A DNA stretch of 48,286 bases, from positions 1-48,286 of the forward strand of contig JAJDZZ010000064.1 of assembly GCA_022824405.1 (NCBI GenBank), written 5' to 3'. Source of the DNA: Opitutales bacterium. Lineage in GTDB: Bacteria > Verrucomicrobiota > Verrucomicrobiia > Opitutales > UBA2995. Made by a program: the position numbers and the translations under genes. How positions within the stretch are numbered: the stretch's first letter is position 1; each line of letters begins with the position of its first letter. The notes beneath the pieces are model-generated. The model searched no databases, was not told where the DNA came from, and worked only from the letters and a program-made list of their open reading frames with translations. Positions 1-8,346 of this stretch are shown piece after piece.

Positions 1-121
1 GCCCAACCAATGGTTGGCTCCGGGTAAAAAAGACTGTAAGTTGTTCATTTATAACAGTTTAAACTCAAACTGTCCTTGTACAATCTTTTTTTTCAATTTT
101 GTTAAAAAAATAGGCCTGAAA

Positions 122-145
122 CGCTTAACTAAGCGCCATTCGGGT
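122..145. repeat. Dispersed palindromic element, copy 1
   Basis: A 24-nt element starts with CGCTTA-AC-TAAGCG (6-bp stem, 2-nt loop) and ends in ATTCGGGT. It recurs with a single base difference at 20281-20304, in the same orientation and again just downstream of the stop codon of a minus-strand gene. Function unknown; it may be a 3'-end element. Confidence 0.6.
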
Positions 146-179
146 CAAACGCAAAATCTTTATATTTTGCGTTTGACCC
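142..179 (-). terminator. Strong hairpin downstream of the phosphatase gene
   Basis: Two perfect 16-nt arms (142-157 and 164-179) are separated by a 6-nt loop. The arms begin GGGTCAAACG on the left and end CGTTTGACCC on the right. The hairpin lies 16 nt beyond the stop codon of the minus-strand phosphatase gene, where a terminator is expected. It has no clean U-tract directly after the stem on the minus strand, so termination is inferred from position and stem strength only. Confidence 0.5.
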
Positions 180-195
180 CTTTTTACTTTGCCGG

Positions 196-2604
196 CTACC
201 GGACCCACTTTCCGGATAACGAGTCCTTTCTCAGCACAATGGGCCATCCATCATGTTGTTCAACTTCATTTCCCGCCGGCCAGCACTCCATCACCAATTG
301 CTTTCGGTCGGGTGAAACGATGATCAACCCGTAGCCATCCTTATTGATGTTGCTATCCATCAACAAATGCTCGGAGGCATACCCGATACCTCGGGCCACG
401 TTGACTTCGAACATTTCCGCATTGGCCACCTTGGGATTACCCACCGCAGCCACGGTTATCAAGTTGCCGAAAGGATCTGAGAAATCACCTGTGTAGTAAG
501 GATCTCCCGGTCTCCGGTTTTTTCCCTCTTCCAAAGGTTCCCACCATCGCCGGTATTTGTTGGCGACTGAAGGAACCACGAACTGCCAAACACTGTCCCC
601 GTGCCGTTTTACTCCATGCTGCACCACGGCGGGAAGATGCGTGTCGCCCGCCATCAGAACAACATCTCCCTTCCCTAAAATTTCCAAAGCTCTGTTTCTC
701 GGGGTTTGCGGCCAGCCCCCCGAATCGATATCCAGCCACATTTTTCCTGAGGGAGCCGTGTGAAGCGAAGCAAACAAGGTCTGGCTGAAACCTATTTTTA
801 CCCCCTCATTTTGTTGAATCCAGTTGCGCAGGAAAGTCTCCTGCCCGGCGCCGAGAATATGTCCATTGGCAATGTCGGCGTCCCGCCCATCGTAACCTTC
901 ATTCACGATCTTCGATCCGTATTTTTCAACTTCACCGACCAGGGTCGGCATGCTCTTGAACTTCCTGTCCTCCATCAGCGCGAAGTGGACACCGCCCAAT
1001 GAGAAACTCGTATAGTAGCTGGTAAGCCCTTGTTTGATGTGCTCGCGTCTCAAGGGTTCCGGGTTGGCGGCGGTTTGCGTGCGTTCAACCATTCGGACAA
1101 ATTCGGGTTCGTGAAGGTATCCCCCTTCCTTATTCCGTCCATTCCGGCTCGGAGTACCGCCATCCCCCCATAAGTCTCCCTGGTAGACATCGTGATCATC
1201 TACTAAAACCACCGTCGGCACTTCCCGGGTAATGCGGCCCAGATCCCACAGGGTGATGAACCATTTATAAAGGTAGTCCAGATGTGGATTCGCCTCGGAC
1301 GCATCTGACCTCGTTGGATTTCCCCCTTCGTAAATCTGATCTCCCAACAAAGCTATCAGGTCAGGGCTTTTGCTGCGCAAAGCGGCAATCAATTCCGAGT
1401 GTGGAAACCATACATTTTGGGGTGTCCACCGCCCTTCCGGAGAACCGTAGGAACCTTCTCCCCAACTTCCATCGGCAGCGCGGGCAAGGTTCTGGTAACA
1501 GGTGAGTCCGGCCACCCGCACTTCATCGGTGTCGGCGGGCGTAGGAGGGATATTCCCCCGAAACCAAGTGTTTTTCCCTTCCCACAAATAACTTACTCGA
1601 AATTCGCAGCCGCGGCCCAGACCGTGAATTACCGGATTAAACAAGGCCGTGAAACCGGGAGCCTGAATAGATACTTCCGAGACGGATTCCCAACCGGAGC
1701 CAGGTCGCCGAATCTCCAGAATAGCAGATCCGGAATCGTTGAAACCCAAGGGGGGAAACTGAGTATTCAATCTGAGCCGATCGCCATCCACAGAGTAAAG
1801 AACTCCCAGAACAGGTCCGTAACCGCGATCCGGGTACAGGATTATTCCTTCTCCGGAAGCTTGAAAATCCCTGAACCAGAATCTGTGGCCTGTCTTGTCA
1901 CCGCCGTGCGATACCAAAGCCATACCACCCCGCAGTTTATGTGAAGGGTAATTATTTATTTCCACTGAGGAAACCAGATTTCCGGAATGCATATCGGTTA
2001 CCCTTAAGCGAAGATCCCGCTTCCCGCCGGAATCCCGGCCAACCTCCAAGTCGAGTCGGTAATCCTCAAAATTGCCCAAAGCACCCGTCCGCGTCTCGTC
2101 GCTTTCATTGGAACCCGTAGCCACCACTGGACGCACCTTTGCTTCCTCGGAATCATTGCGGAGAAATTGAGCCTGCCCCCGGTCGTTAAATACGGCCAAT
2201 AATCCACCTCCCAAACCGGGAAAGTGATGCACGAGTGCGGCTCCGCGGTAATCCAAATTGCCCTCCCCTGCCCCCAGTAGAAGCCCACTCCAGGAGGAAC
2301 CATCGGCAATAGGCTCAAATCCCAAAGTACCGGTCCGCACCGAAACCCGAAATGCTTCCCCATTGTCAGCAATGCCTCCCGTCAACCAATGTACCGTGCG
2401 AAGGGGTTTGCCCGGATCCCCTTCAAGGCATTCCAGACGACCCATGGTAACGCGCCAGTCCTGTAGGCGATTGGCCCAATAGTCCGGGCCAATCCAGGTT
2501 CGGGTGTGCTCCGGAAATTCGGAATGAAATGAAGCAGCAGAAACCATGAAGGTTTGGAAACCCCACAAGAAACAAGCGATGAGAAGTCGGTGGATAGTTT
2601 TCAA
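196..2604 (-). CDS. PhoD-like metallophosphatase, secreted
   Basis: An 802-residue exported protein. A signal peptide (residues 1-24, ending VSAAS) precedes a region of about 200 residues resembling a laminin G/concanavalin-type beta-sandwich, then a PhoD-type metallophosphoesterase domain from about residue 360. Visible metal-ligand motifs are GDQIY (421-425), VDDHD (468-472) and GDTH (653-656). PhoD-family enzymes are usually calcium- and iron-dependent phosphomonoesterases or diesterases acting outside the cytoplasm; the substrate here cannot be told. The start lies one base after the stop codon of the upstream cytochrome gene, so the two are almost certainly co-transcribed. The N-terminal sandwich domain is an addition relative to plain PhoD and suggests binding to a surface or polysaccharide. 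Confidence 0.85.
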   Translation of the reverse strand: MKTIHRLLIACFLWGFQTFMVSAASFHSEFPEHTRTWIGPDYWANRLQDWRVTMGRLECLEGDPGKPLRTVHWLTGGIADNGEAFRVSVRTGTLGFEPIADGSSWSGLLLGAGEGNLDYRGAALVHHFPGLGGGLLAVFNDRGQAQFLRNDSEEAKVRPVVATGSNESDETRTGALGNFEDYRLDLEVGRDSGGKRDLRLRVTDMHSGNLVSSVEINNYPSHKLRGGMALVSHGGDKTGHRFWFRDFQASGEGIILYPDRGYGPVLGVLYSVDGDRLRLNTQFPPLGFNDSGSAILEIRRPGSGWESVSEVSIQAPGFTALFNPVIHGLGRGCEFRVSYLWEGKNTWFRGNIPPTPADTDEVRVAGLTCYQNLARAADGSWGEGSYGSPEGRWTPQNVWFPHSELIAALRSKSPDLIALLGDQIYEGGNPTRSDASEANPHLDYLYKWFITLWDLGRITREVPTVVLVDDHDVYQGDLWGDGGTPSRNGRNKEGGYLHEPEFVRMVERTQTAANPEPLRREHIKQGLTSYYTSFSLGGVHFALMEDRKFKSMPTLVGEVEKYGSKIVNEGYDGRDADIANGHILGAGQETFLRNWIQQNEGVKIGFSQTLFASLHTAPSGKMWLDIDSGGWPQTPRNRALEILGKGDVVLMAGDTHLPAVVQHGVKRHGDSVWQFVVPSVANKYRRWWEPLEEGKNRRPGDPYYTGDFSDPFGNLITVAAVGNPKVANAEMFEVNVARGIGYASEHLLMDSNINKDGYGLIIVSPDRKQLVMECWPAGNEVEQHDGWPIVLRKDSLSGKWVR

Positions 2605-2605
2605 A

Positions 2606-5137
2606 TCAGTTTAAAGAAGTCAGGTAGGCAACCAGGTCATTCATTTCGACGGCGGTCATGGTATTTTCCAGACCCTCTGGCATCAAGGAATAGGGAGAGG
2701 CCCGATAATCTTTTACCTCCTCCGCCTCAAAGCGCCGGTTGATATGTTCGAGGGTGTAAAGCAACATGGCCCCTCCAGCCTTATGGTCAATCTGAAGCCC
2801 GGTGTGTACCTGCCCATCCGTTGTATATATATTCCAGGCCTGATATTGAGGTGGGAACGAATCGGAGGGCTTCAAAATCGCTTGAATAATTTGAGGTCGA
2901 GTAAGGGATTGGGCAATTCCACCCAGGTCCGGACCCAGATTACTGCCTCCTTCGTCGATGGTATGACAACGGGTGCACATGGTTTGCGCCGATCGAAAAA
3001 CCCGGCTTCCCCTTACAACCTCACCACCTTCGGAGAGACGGACCAACCAGGCCTCCTCCGATTGGGGACGCTGACTGGCAAATGGTTTATTCGGATCCAA
3101 TCCATGAAGAGCATATTCCACCAACTCGCCCAAGCCCTGCATGCCGCTTTGCATCGATAACTCCTTTTGCAGACGTAAAAAAGCATTCCGGACGGCGCCA
3201 TTTCCTCCATGATAGCGCAAAGTGCGGGCAGCTTCATACGCTACCGTGGCATCCGGGCTGAATAAGAGAGGTGTCAGCTTTTCCGGATGAGCAACCGATT
3301 GCCTGCTTAATCCCAGGAGGGCCTCGGCTCTGACCTCGCTGGGTTGTTTGGCATCGAGGGCCAAGCGCATCAAATGCTTCTGAATCGCGGGATCGATTTC
3401 TTGCGACACTTTTTTTATGGCTGCCAGGAGAACCGCAACTTCCTCACTGGATAAAAACGGGGTAACCTGCTCCGGTTCAAGGCGCTTTATCGCTTCAGCG
3501 CGTACCGAGGAAGGAAGCTCCGGGTCTTGAGCAAGCTTTTCGACCAGCCCTGATTCCAAGGATCGGGGGAGCTTCACTGAATGAGTGGGCGAACGTTTCA
3601 GGTAGGCATCGATAAAGGTTTCGTTAACCATTTCCATGGCTGCCAAGTAAGTGTTGAATAGAACTGTGTCCACTTCACCTGCCCGCAAAACCTTATCCAG
3701 AACCGGGCGCAATGAGGAATCCATCGCCTCGGTCGCCCAAAGCAATCCCAACCGCCGAATATCGATTTCCGGATCTTCCAAGGCTCGCTCAATTAGAGCG
3801 CCATCCTGCTCCTGCATGCGCCGGAGCGCCAGGTAGGCGCCCTGACGCACGAGCGGATTGGGGTGGCGGGTCAGCTTATTTGCCAAGTCCAGCCTATGGT
3901 TGGCGGCCAACCATAACTCTCCCCGATGCCTCCGGAAGGCATTATCGTCCGAGAGATAGGATTCCACGTCGGACTCATTTGGAACTGGATCGGGCTCTTT
4001 CGAAATTTGCTCAGGTAAGGGAAGTTTCGATACACGCCAGATGCGTCCCCGTCCGTGGACGGGATAATCAACCAGCATCCAATCCGAAATGTATAAGTTT
4101 CCCTGGCTATCTCGATCCAGGGCGACGGGCCGGAAGTTTTTTCCGCCCGACATGAAAAGGGTCTTCTGAACCTCGCCGGACTCGGAAAGCGTATGCCTCT
4201 CTATGGTGTTTTCGTTCCAAATCGTTATAAGTAGGGAGTGCTGTCCGGGAGGAGACGCATCGATCAAACCCGATGGGGCTTCGCCGGTACCGGAAAGATA
4301 AGGCAGGTGTCCGGGAAAAGTCGCGTCCCACCCTTGAAACGGATGACGGCCCGAGCCGCCAAACAGATGTTTGTGGCCGTAATCCCCGCCTTCTACAACT
4401 CGGATCAATCGGTTCGGACCCCGTGCATCGGGATCATTGTCCACCAGCATAAGGTTCCCTTTGTGGTCAAATTTCAGATCCATGGCGTTCCAGAATCCGG
4501 TAGCCCACTCCCGAAGTTCCGTGCCGTCTGCCTTGGCACGTATAACGTTGCCCCCGTCCCCGAAACCTTCAACCGCCGAACCGTCTTTGCCCTCAACGCG
4601 CCAGTATTCTCCACCTACATTGCCTCTCGATAAATACAGGTAGTTATTCTCATCGAATGTAATACCCAACCAGCAACCGTGTGGATTGGCGCCCTTGGTA
4701 TCGAGGGTGAGAATCAGCTCCGGTCCATCGCAAACGCCATCCTTGTCGCGGTCGGGCAACGCATACAAAGTCCAAGCGCAAAGCACGTAGAGAACTCCAT
4801 CCTGTGAAAAAGCCAAATTCATCGAGGCATTGAATCCTTTGGCAAATACACCTTGGGAGTCTGCCACGCCATCGCGGTTGGTATCCCTGAAGACCTTTAT
4901 CAAGTCCCCTTCCGGTCCGTCATAACCTTTGGGGCGCGCATGGGTATGTGATTCGATGACATAAACCTCATCTTCTTTTCCGACTGCCAGGCCTACCGGC
5001 GTAACGATATCCGGATCCTCGGCAAACAAAGTCAGGTTCAGGCCCGGTTCATGAAGCGAAGGAAAGGTTTCCGCCAAAACTCCGGATGGCAGGAGGATTA
5101 AAAACAAAAAACAGGGTACCGGGAAGGGTCTTGTCAT
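2606..5137 (-). CDS. PVC-type beta-propeller/HEAT/cytochrome c protein
   Basis: An 843-residue exported protein with the architecture of the 'membrane-bound dehydrogenase / PVC-type heme-binding' family. It has a signal peptide (1-22), an NHL/glucose-dehydrogenase-like beta-propeller (about 30-370), alpha-helical HEAT-like repeats (about 395-650), and a C-terminal cytochrome c domain with the heme motif CTRCH at 721-725. The sequence YSLMPEGL near the C-terminus could supply the axial methionine. Such proteins abound in Planctomycetes and Verrucomicrobia and are thought to be periplasmic sugar- or alcohol-oxidising dehydrogenases; the substrate is unknown. The gene starts 9 bp after the stop of the PIN toxin gene and ends one base before the phosphatase start, so it may be read from a promoter shared with the toxin-antitoxin operon. 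Confidence 0.88.
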   Translation of the reverse strand: MTRPFPVPCFLFLILLPSGVLAETFPSLHEPGLNLTLFAEDPDIVTPVGLAVGKEDEVYVIESHTHARPKGYDGPEGDLIKVFRDTNRDGVADSQGVFAKGFNASMNLAFSQDGVLYVLCAWTLYALPDRDKDGVCDGPELILTLDTKGANPHGCWLGITFDENNYLYLSRGNVGGEYWRVEGKDGSAVEGFGDGGNVIRAKADGTELREWATGFWNAMDLKFDHKGNLMLVDNDPDARGPNRLIRVVEGGDYGHKHLFGGSGRHPFQGWDATFPGHLPYLSGTGEAPSGLIDASPPGQHSLLITIWNENTIERHTLSESGEVQKTLFMSGGKNFRPVALDRDSQGNLYISDWMLVDYPVHGRGRIWRVSKLPLPEQISKEPDPVPNESDVESYLSDDNAFRRHRGELWLAANHRLDLANKLTRHPNPLVRQGAYLALRRMQEQDGALIERALEDPEIDIRRLGLLWATEAMDSSLRPVLDKVLRAGEVDTVLFNTYLAAMEMVNETFIDAYLKRSPTHSVKLPRSLESGLVEKLAQDPELPSSVRAEAIKRLEPEQVTPFLSSEEVAVLLAAIKKVSQEIDPAIQKHLMRLALDAKQPSEVRAEALLGLSRQSVAHPEKLTPLLFSPDATVAYEAARTLRYHGGNGAVRNAFLRLQKELSMQSGMQGLGELVEYALHGLDPNKPFASQRPQSEEAWLVRLSEGGEVVRGSRVFRSAQTMCTRCHTIDEGGSNLGPDLGGIAQSLTRPQIIQAILKPSDSFPPQYQAWNIYTTDGQVHTGLQIDHKAGGAMLLYTLEHINRRFEAEEVKDYRASPYSLMPEGLENTMTAVEMNDLVAYLTSLN

Positions 5138-5146
5138 CCTCTGTTC

Positions 5147-5521
5147 TCAACTTTTCCTATAGGGCTTTGATACATTCTCGAGCATTGGGAAGTGCTTCAG
5201 GTTAAGTGAGATTAAGGGAAGGTCGTGGCGCCGGGCGGTGGCGGCAATCAGACAATCCGCCAAACCGCTGTTATGAGTTTTTCGATATTTTCGGCAGATC
5301 AACCCTCCCTCTTTGGCTATTTCTTCGGTAACGGGTAATATGGTGAAGGCTGAAATCATACTGTCCAAGGCTGTTCGTTCCTCGCCTTCAATCACCCCCT
5401 GGTATAACTCGGCAATTGTGATTGAGCTGACAAAAACCGCATCAGGATTCGATTCCAGAAATTCCTCAGCACAAGAATCTCCTCTCAAGTAATCAATGAG
5501 AACATCGGTATCGACCAGCAT
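5147..5521 (-). CDS. PIN-domain toxin (VapC-like), module 1
   Basis: A 124-residue PIN-domain protein of the usual VapC length. The acidic residues expected to bind Mg/Mn are D4 in VDTDVLIDYL, E38 in IAELYQG and D89 in GLADCLIA; the fourth position is N107 in LNLKHF, the common VapC variant. VapC-type toxins cleave tRNA or rRNA; the target here is unknown. The gene follows the ribbon-helix-helix antitoxin gene by 3 nt, the typical antitoxin-toxin order. Its stop codon is only 9 bp upstream of the PVC cytochrome start, so the module sits directly at the head of that operon. Confidence 0.88.
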   Translation of the reverse strand: MLVDTDVLIDYLRGDSCAEEFLESNPDAVFVSSITIAELYQGVIEGEERTALDSMISAFTILPVTEEIAKEGGLICRKYRKTHNSGLADCLIAATARRHDLPLISLNLKHFPMLENVSKPYRKS

Positions 5522-5524
5522 GGA

Positions 5525-5755
5525 CTAAAATCGGTCGAAATTCTTCCGGATTGCTGCAAGATCCAATTCCTCCCGATCCTTCCAGATACCTTTCGCTTTA
5601 CGAATCCTGGAAAGATTATCGAGAGGCCCAATCTTCTTCAGGTATTCGTCTACAGCCTCTCGAATGACTTCGCTTTGCTTCTTACCTGTAGCCTTGGCCA
5701 AGCGAGTTACTCCCTGATGCTCGTCCTCCGTCAGGTATATCTGCGTTCTAATCAT
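5525..5755 (-). CDS. Ribbon-helix-helix antitoxin, module 1
   Basis: A 76-residue protein beginning MIRTQIYLTEDE, a typical beta-strand of the CopG/Arc ribbon-helix-helix fold. Helices follow (HQGVTRLAKATGKKQSEVIR), then a charged C-terminal tail that probably wraps the PIN toxin. Antitoxins of this class bind their own promoter as dimers. This agrees with a perfect 16-bp palindrome overlapping the start codon (5754-5769). The toxin gene follows 3 nt downstream. Confidence 0.88.
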   Translation of the reverse strand: MIRTQIYLTEDEHQGVTRLAKATGKKQSEVIREAVDEYLKKIGPLDNLSRIRKAKGIWKDREELDLAAIRKNFDRF

Positions 5756-5769
5756 ACATCATGATGTAT
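5754..5769 (-). promoter_or_regulatory. Operator palindrome of toxin-antitoxin module 1
   Basis: The perfect palindrome ATACATCATGATGTAT overlaps the antitoxin start codon. Upstream on the minus strand are TTGAAT/TTGACG-like -35 candidates (5785-5795) and TATACA (5765-5770) as a -10 candidate, with spacing that is not ideal (14 or 19 nt). Binding of the ribbon-helix-helix protein here would block both RNA polymerase and translation starts. Operator role is inferred from symmetry and position. Confidence 0.65.
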
Positions 5770-5808
5770 AGTAAAATTCATTTCCGTCAATTCAATCGGC
5801 AAATGTCC

Positions 5809-6216
5809 CTACGAGGCCTGGACCAGCCAGATTCCATCTTTCTTGAAATAGTCTCTGATGAATCCGCCATCCCGGGTTAACAACCGATCAGCATGATGTT
5901 GGGCATGGGCGCCAATCAGGAAATCGGCAATTACTCTTCCGCGTTTTCCTCCCCTCTGCAGGTACTGACTAAATACCTTACCTGCATCCAGGGCCACCTG
6001 CAGGGTTCCTCCAACATGATCGAGTTCCCAATCTTCGAGAAAGCCCGGCATGTTGTTTTCTCCTACCACCGGGGTTACCTCGGCCAGTACAAAGCTGGAA
6101 ACGATCAATTGTCCTTCGGCTCGTGCCTGCTTCAGCGCTCGCAGGGACGGATCCTTCCATTTCCTGTCATCGATCAGGACATCGATGATCACCGAGCTGT
6201 CCAGCGCCGTAATCAT
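5809..6216 (-). CDS. PIN-domain toxin, module 2
   Basis: A 135-residue PIN-domain protein. Candidate metal-binding acids are D6 (ALDSSVIIDVL), E46 (LAEV), D98 (IADFLIGAHA) and D116 (LTRDGGF). The C-terminal motif LLTRDGGFIRDYF is typical of PIN proteins partnered with AbrB-like antitoxins. Its start codon overlaps the antitoxin stop codon as ATGA (6213-6216), so translation is coupled. The gene ends 53 bp before the start of module 1. Likely an RNase toxin; target unknown. Confidence 0.87.
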   Translation of the reverse strand: MITALDSSVIIDVLIDDRKWKDPSLRALKQARAEGQLIVSSFVLAEVTPVVGENNMPGFLEDWELDHVGGTLQVALDAGKVFSQYLQRGGKRGRVIADFLIGAHAQHHADRLLTRDGGFIRDYFKKDGIWLVQAS

Positions 6217-6437
6217 TTACCGCGTATCTCCTTTAAATAGGCCGTGCCCGATTTCCCGAAGGGAAGCCTGCCTTTGCCCACCCAATCATCGAAGGGCGAA
6301 CCCTCGACCTTCTTTTGCCCAATGAGCTTGCCGTTCTGTTCGTGAAACTCCAAAACGGCGCCCGCGGTCAACCCAAGCTGCTGGCGGAGCTTTTTGGGAA
6401 TGGTCACCTGACCCTTTACCGAAACGATAGAATTCAT
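6213..6437 (-). CDS. AbrB/MazE-type antitoxin, module 2
   Basis: A 74-residue protein with an N-terminal AbrB/SpoVT swapped-hairpin DNA-binding domain (residues 1-45, seen as VSVKGQVTIPKKLRQQLGL). The C-terminal tail carries a WVGKGRLPFG motif and probably contacts the toxin. It overlaps the downstream PIN toxin gene by 4 nt. The start codon lies inside a 10-bp inverted repeat (6430-6456), as expected for an autoregulated operon. Confidence 0.88.
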   Translation of the reverse strand: MNSIVSVKGQVTIPKKLRQQLGLTAGAVLEFHEQNGKLIGQKKVEGSPFDDWVGKGRLPFGKSGTAYLKEIRGK

Positions 6438-6456
6438 ACTTTTCAGGTATGAATTC
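6430..6456 (-). promoter_or_regulatory. Operator inverted repeat of toxin-antitoxin module 2
   Basis: GAATTCATAC (6430-6439) and GTATGAATTC (6447-6456) are perfect 10-bp inverted arms with a 7-nt spacer. The antitoxin start codon (6435-6437) sits inside the left arm. This is the expected binding site for the AbrB-type dimer. Role inferred from symmetry and position. Confidence 0.65.
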
Positions 6457-6546
6457 CTACTTGATTGTCAAATCTTTCTTGACCTGTTCCTTTATTCACC
6501 GGTCCTCCCGAAGTCGTAACCTTTCCTCATTCGACCCCTTTTTCCG

Positions 6547-6581
6547 TAATTATTGGGGGACAGGAATGTCCCCCCTCCGTT
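6547..6581. repeat. 35-nt intergenic element with hairpin, copy 1
   Basis: A 35-nt sequence containing GGGGGACA-GGAA-TGTCCCCC (8-bp stem at 6555-6574) is present again, identical but inverted, at 30787-30821. It stands between the antitoxin gene and sulfatase 1, within a region of short repeated words. It resembles REP-like mobile palindromes; no transposase gene is nearby. Confidence 0.7.
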
Positions 6582-6689
6582 ATTTTCGATCACGATTAAT
6601 CTCGGCACGTCAGAATGTCGGTCCCTCTCCCCCATTCCTAATTCCTCATTCCTAATTCCTCATTGGCGCGCTTGGGCGCGCCTCCCCCC
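6582..6689. repeat. Cluster of intergenic repeat words
   Basis: This stretch holds the GATCACGATTAATCTC word (about 6589-6603), a run of 7-nt-periodic ATTCCTA/ATTCCTC units (about 6634-6664) and a GGCGCG-CTTGG-GCGCGCC hairpin (about 6664-6682). The same words recur in most gaps of the window, in similar order. Nothing here looks coding. Confidence 0.7.
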
Positions 6690-8189
6690 TCACCTGATTT
6701 TTTCGTCGGGTAGTTCCCCTTTGATCCCTTCGTCCATGGGCATCCAATCCTTGCCATCGGTGGCCTCGGCAATGCGCCGGTCGAGCTCGGCCCGCAACTC
6801 CTCGATGAGGTCGGCGTACCTGGGATCCTTGATCAGGTTGCGGCGTTCTTCCGGATCCTTTTTGAGGTTGTAGAGTTCGGCCATGTGGCGGTCGGGGGAG
6901 CCGTCACCGTGAGGGTACCGGATGTATTTCCATTCGTCGGTGCGCAGGGCGCGGACATTGGGCGTATAAGGAAACTGAACCTCGTAGTTGTATTCGTAAT
7001 ACCAGCTTGTGCGCCATTCCGGATCCCCTTCGGAAACGAGTTTCTTCCAAGATTTTCCCTGGGTCCTGGGAAGGGGTTCGGCTCCACAGATATCGAGAAT
7101 GGTGGCAGCAAAATCGAGGGTCAGGGTCTGGGCGTCGATGACCTTGGGCATTTTCGGTGACACCAGGGCGGGATACCGGACTACCAGGGGAATGCGCAGC
7201 GAGGGTTCATGAGCGGTTCGTTTGTCGACCATACCGTGCTCACCATTGAGGAGCCCGTTGTCGCTGGTGAAAATAAACAAAGTGTTATCCAATTGTCCGG
7301 TCCGGTAGAGATAGTCATAGATGCGCCCCACGGAATCGTCCACCGACAACAGTGTCCCCCAATAGGCTCGGGTCATGTTCTCGAAAGCTACCATGCCCGC
7401 GGCGGAGGTATCCGGAAAGTCCTTACGCCAGTCAAACAAGGGCCCATAAATCCCGTGCCAGGTGGATAACCGCTGCTTTATCCAGGTCGGTTTGTCGTCG
7501 AGTAGGAAGGCGGTGTCGGGATAAGGAATGCGGACGCGGTCGAAAGCGTATTCATATTTCTTTTCAGGAAAGTAGAAGCTGTGAGGCGCCTTGTGCCCAA
7601 GCATGAGCAGGAAGGGTTTGTTTCCTTCCAGGGAGTCCATCCACTCGACAGCCATGTCGGTAACCACCGTCGTATAATACCCGGGGAACACTTCGCGGGG
7701 ACCGTCGTTGGCACGAAACTCGTTGTCGAAATATTTACCCTGTCCCCGATGCGTAACGAAGTGATCGAAGCCCGGACGCTTGCTGTCGTCCTCCTCTCCC
7801 ATGTGCCACTTGCCGATGTAAGCGGTCGTGTAACCGGCCTGCTGCAGGTGGCGTGGAAAGGTGGGCAGATCGCGCGGATAATCCGTAAAGTTGTTGGTGA
7901 CTCCATGCGAATGGGCATACAGGCCGCCAAGGATGGAAGCCCGACTGGGCGAGCAGAGCGAGGTCGTGCAGAAGTGATTATTGAATAGGATCCCTTCCGT
8001 CGCCAGGCGATCTATATGCGGAGTCTGTAAATGCGGATTTCCGGTACAGCTCAAGGCATCCCAACGTTGGTCGTCGGTCAAAATGAACACCACATTGGGC
8101 CTGTCCTGAGCCAGTCGAACGGAGCGCTTCTCGGCAAAAACTGAAGAGCTGAAGATAGATAGAATGAGAAAGGTGGGTAAGAATCGCAT
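6690..8189 (-). CDS. Secreted S1-family sulfatase 1
   Basis: An arylsulfatase-superfamily enzyme of about 499 residues. I place the start at 8189 ([20 protein letters not shown]), because this gives a clean signal peptide; a longer frame reaches 8246. The catalytic signature CSPSR lies at residues 79-83, with the cysteine to be oxidised to formylglycine. Metal ligands include the DD pair in ILTDDQR (39-40), and a later TSDNG motif supplies DN. The C-terminal part (about 370-480) fits the DUF4976-type end of polysaccharide sulfatases. The substrate is probably a sulfated glycan, but the subfamily cannot be fixed by eye. It lies downstream of sulfatase 2 with a gap of 157 nt containing repeat words. 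No formylglycine-generating enzyme with intact cysteines is seen in the window. Confidence 0.9.
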   Translation of the reverse strand: MRFLPTFLILSIFSSSVFAEKRSVRLAQDRPNVVFILTDDQRWDALSCTGNPHLQTPHIDRLATEGILFNNHFCTTSLCSPSRASILGGLYAHSHGVTNNFTDYPRDLPTFPRHLQQAGYTTAYIGKWHMGEEDDSKRPGFDHFVTHRGQGKYFDNEFRANDGPREVFPGYYTTVVTDMAVEWMDSLEGNKPFLLMLGHKAPHSFYFPEKKYEYAFDRVRIPYPDTAFLLDDKPTWIKQRLSTWHGIYGPLFDWRKDFPDTSAAGMVAFENMTRAYWGTLLSVDDSVGRIYDYLYRTGQLDNTLFIFTSDNGLLNGEHGMVDKRTAHEPSLRIPLVVRYPALVSPKMPKVIDAQTLTLDFAATILDICGAEPLPRTQGKSWKKLVSEGDPEWRTSWYYEYNYEVQFPYTPNVRALRTDEWKYIRYPHGDGSPDRHMAELYNLKKDPEERRNLIKDPRYADLIEELRAELDRRIAEATDGKDWMPMDEGIKGELPDEKIR

Positions 8190-8346
8190 AGATTGATTTG
8201 GTAAAGAAATTTTGCCCGTATATTCCATGAAATAGGTAGCGAGCATACGAAAGTCGAGCCCCGACAGGGTCCTTCTTGGAGAGATCTCATTCCTAATTCG
8301 CGCGCTTTGGCGCCACTCCCCTCTGTGCTCTCCGTGGCCTCTGTGG
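8190..8346. repeat. Intergenic repeat words between the sulfatase genes
   Basis: Contains one ATTCCTAATTC word (8289-8299), a GCGCGC-TTTGGCGCC word (about 8299-8313) and a three-unit 9-nt-periodic array (CTCTGTGCT-CTCCGTGGC, then CTCTGTGGT, 8321-8348). The array ends in TTAATT, which provides the stop codon of sulfatase 2. Confidence 0.75.

Larger units (their letters stand above)
1..195. other. Intergenic region with two hairpins
   Basis: No gene is supported here. The first bases contain a short inverted repeat (CCAACC-AAT-GGTTGG, about 4-18). An A/T-rich stretch follows, then the CGCTTA-AC-TAAGCG palindrome at 122-135 and the long hairpin at 142-179, which are listed separately. An open frame through this region has no coding features and overlaps the convergent phosphatase end. 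Confidence 0.6.

Noticed and set aside
1399-1944. Plus-strand open frame of 181 codons
   Set aside because: Antisense to the PhoD-like gene and without any domain or start context.
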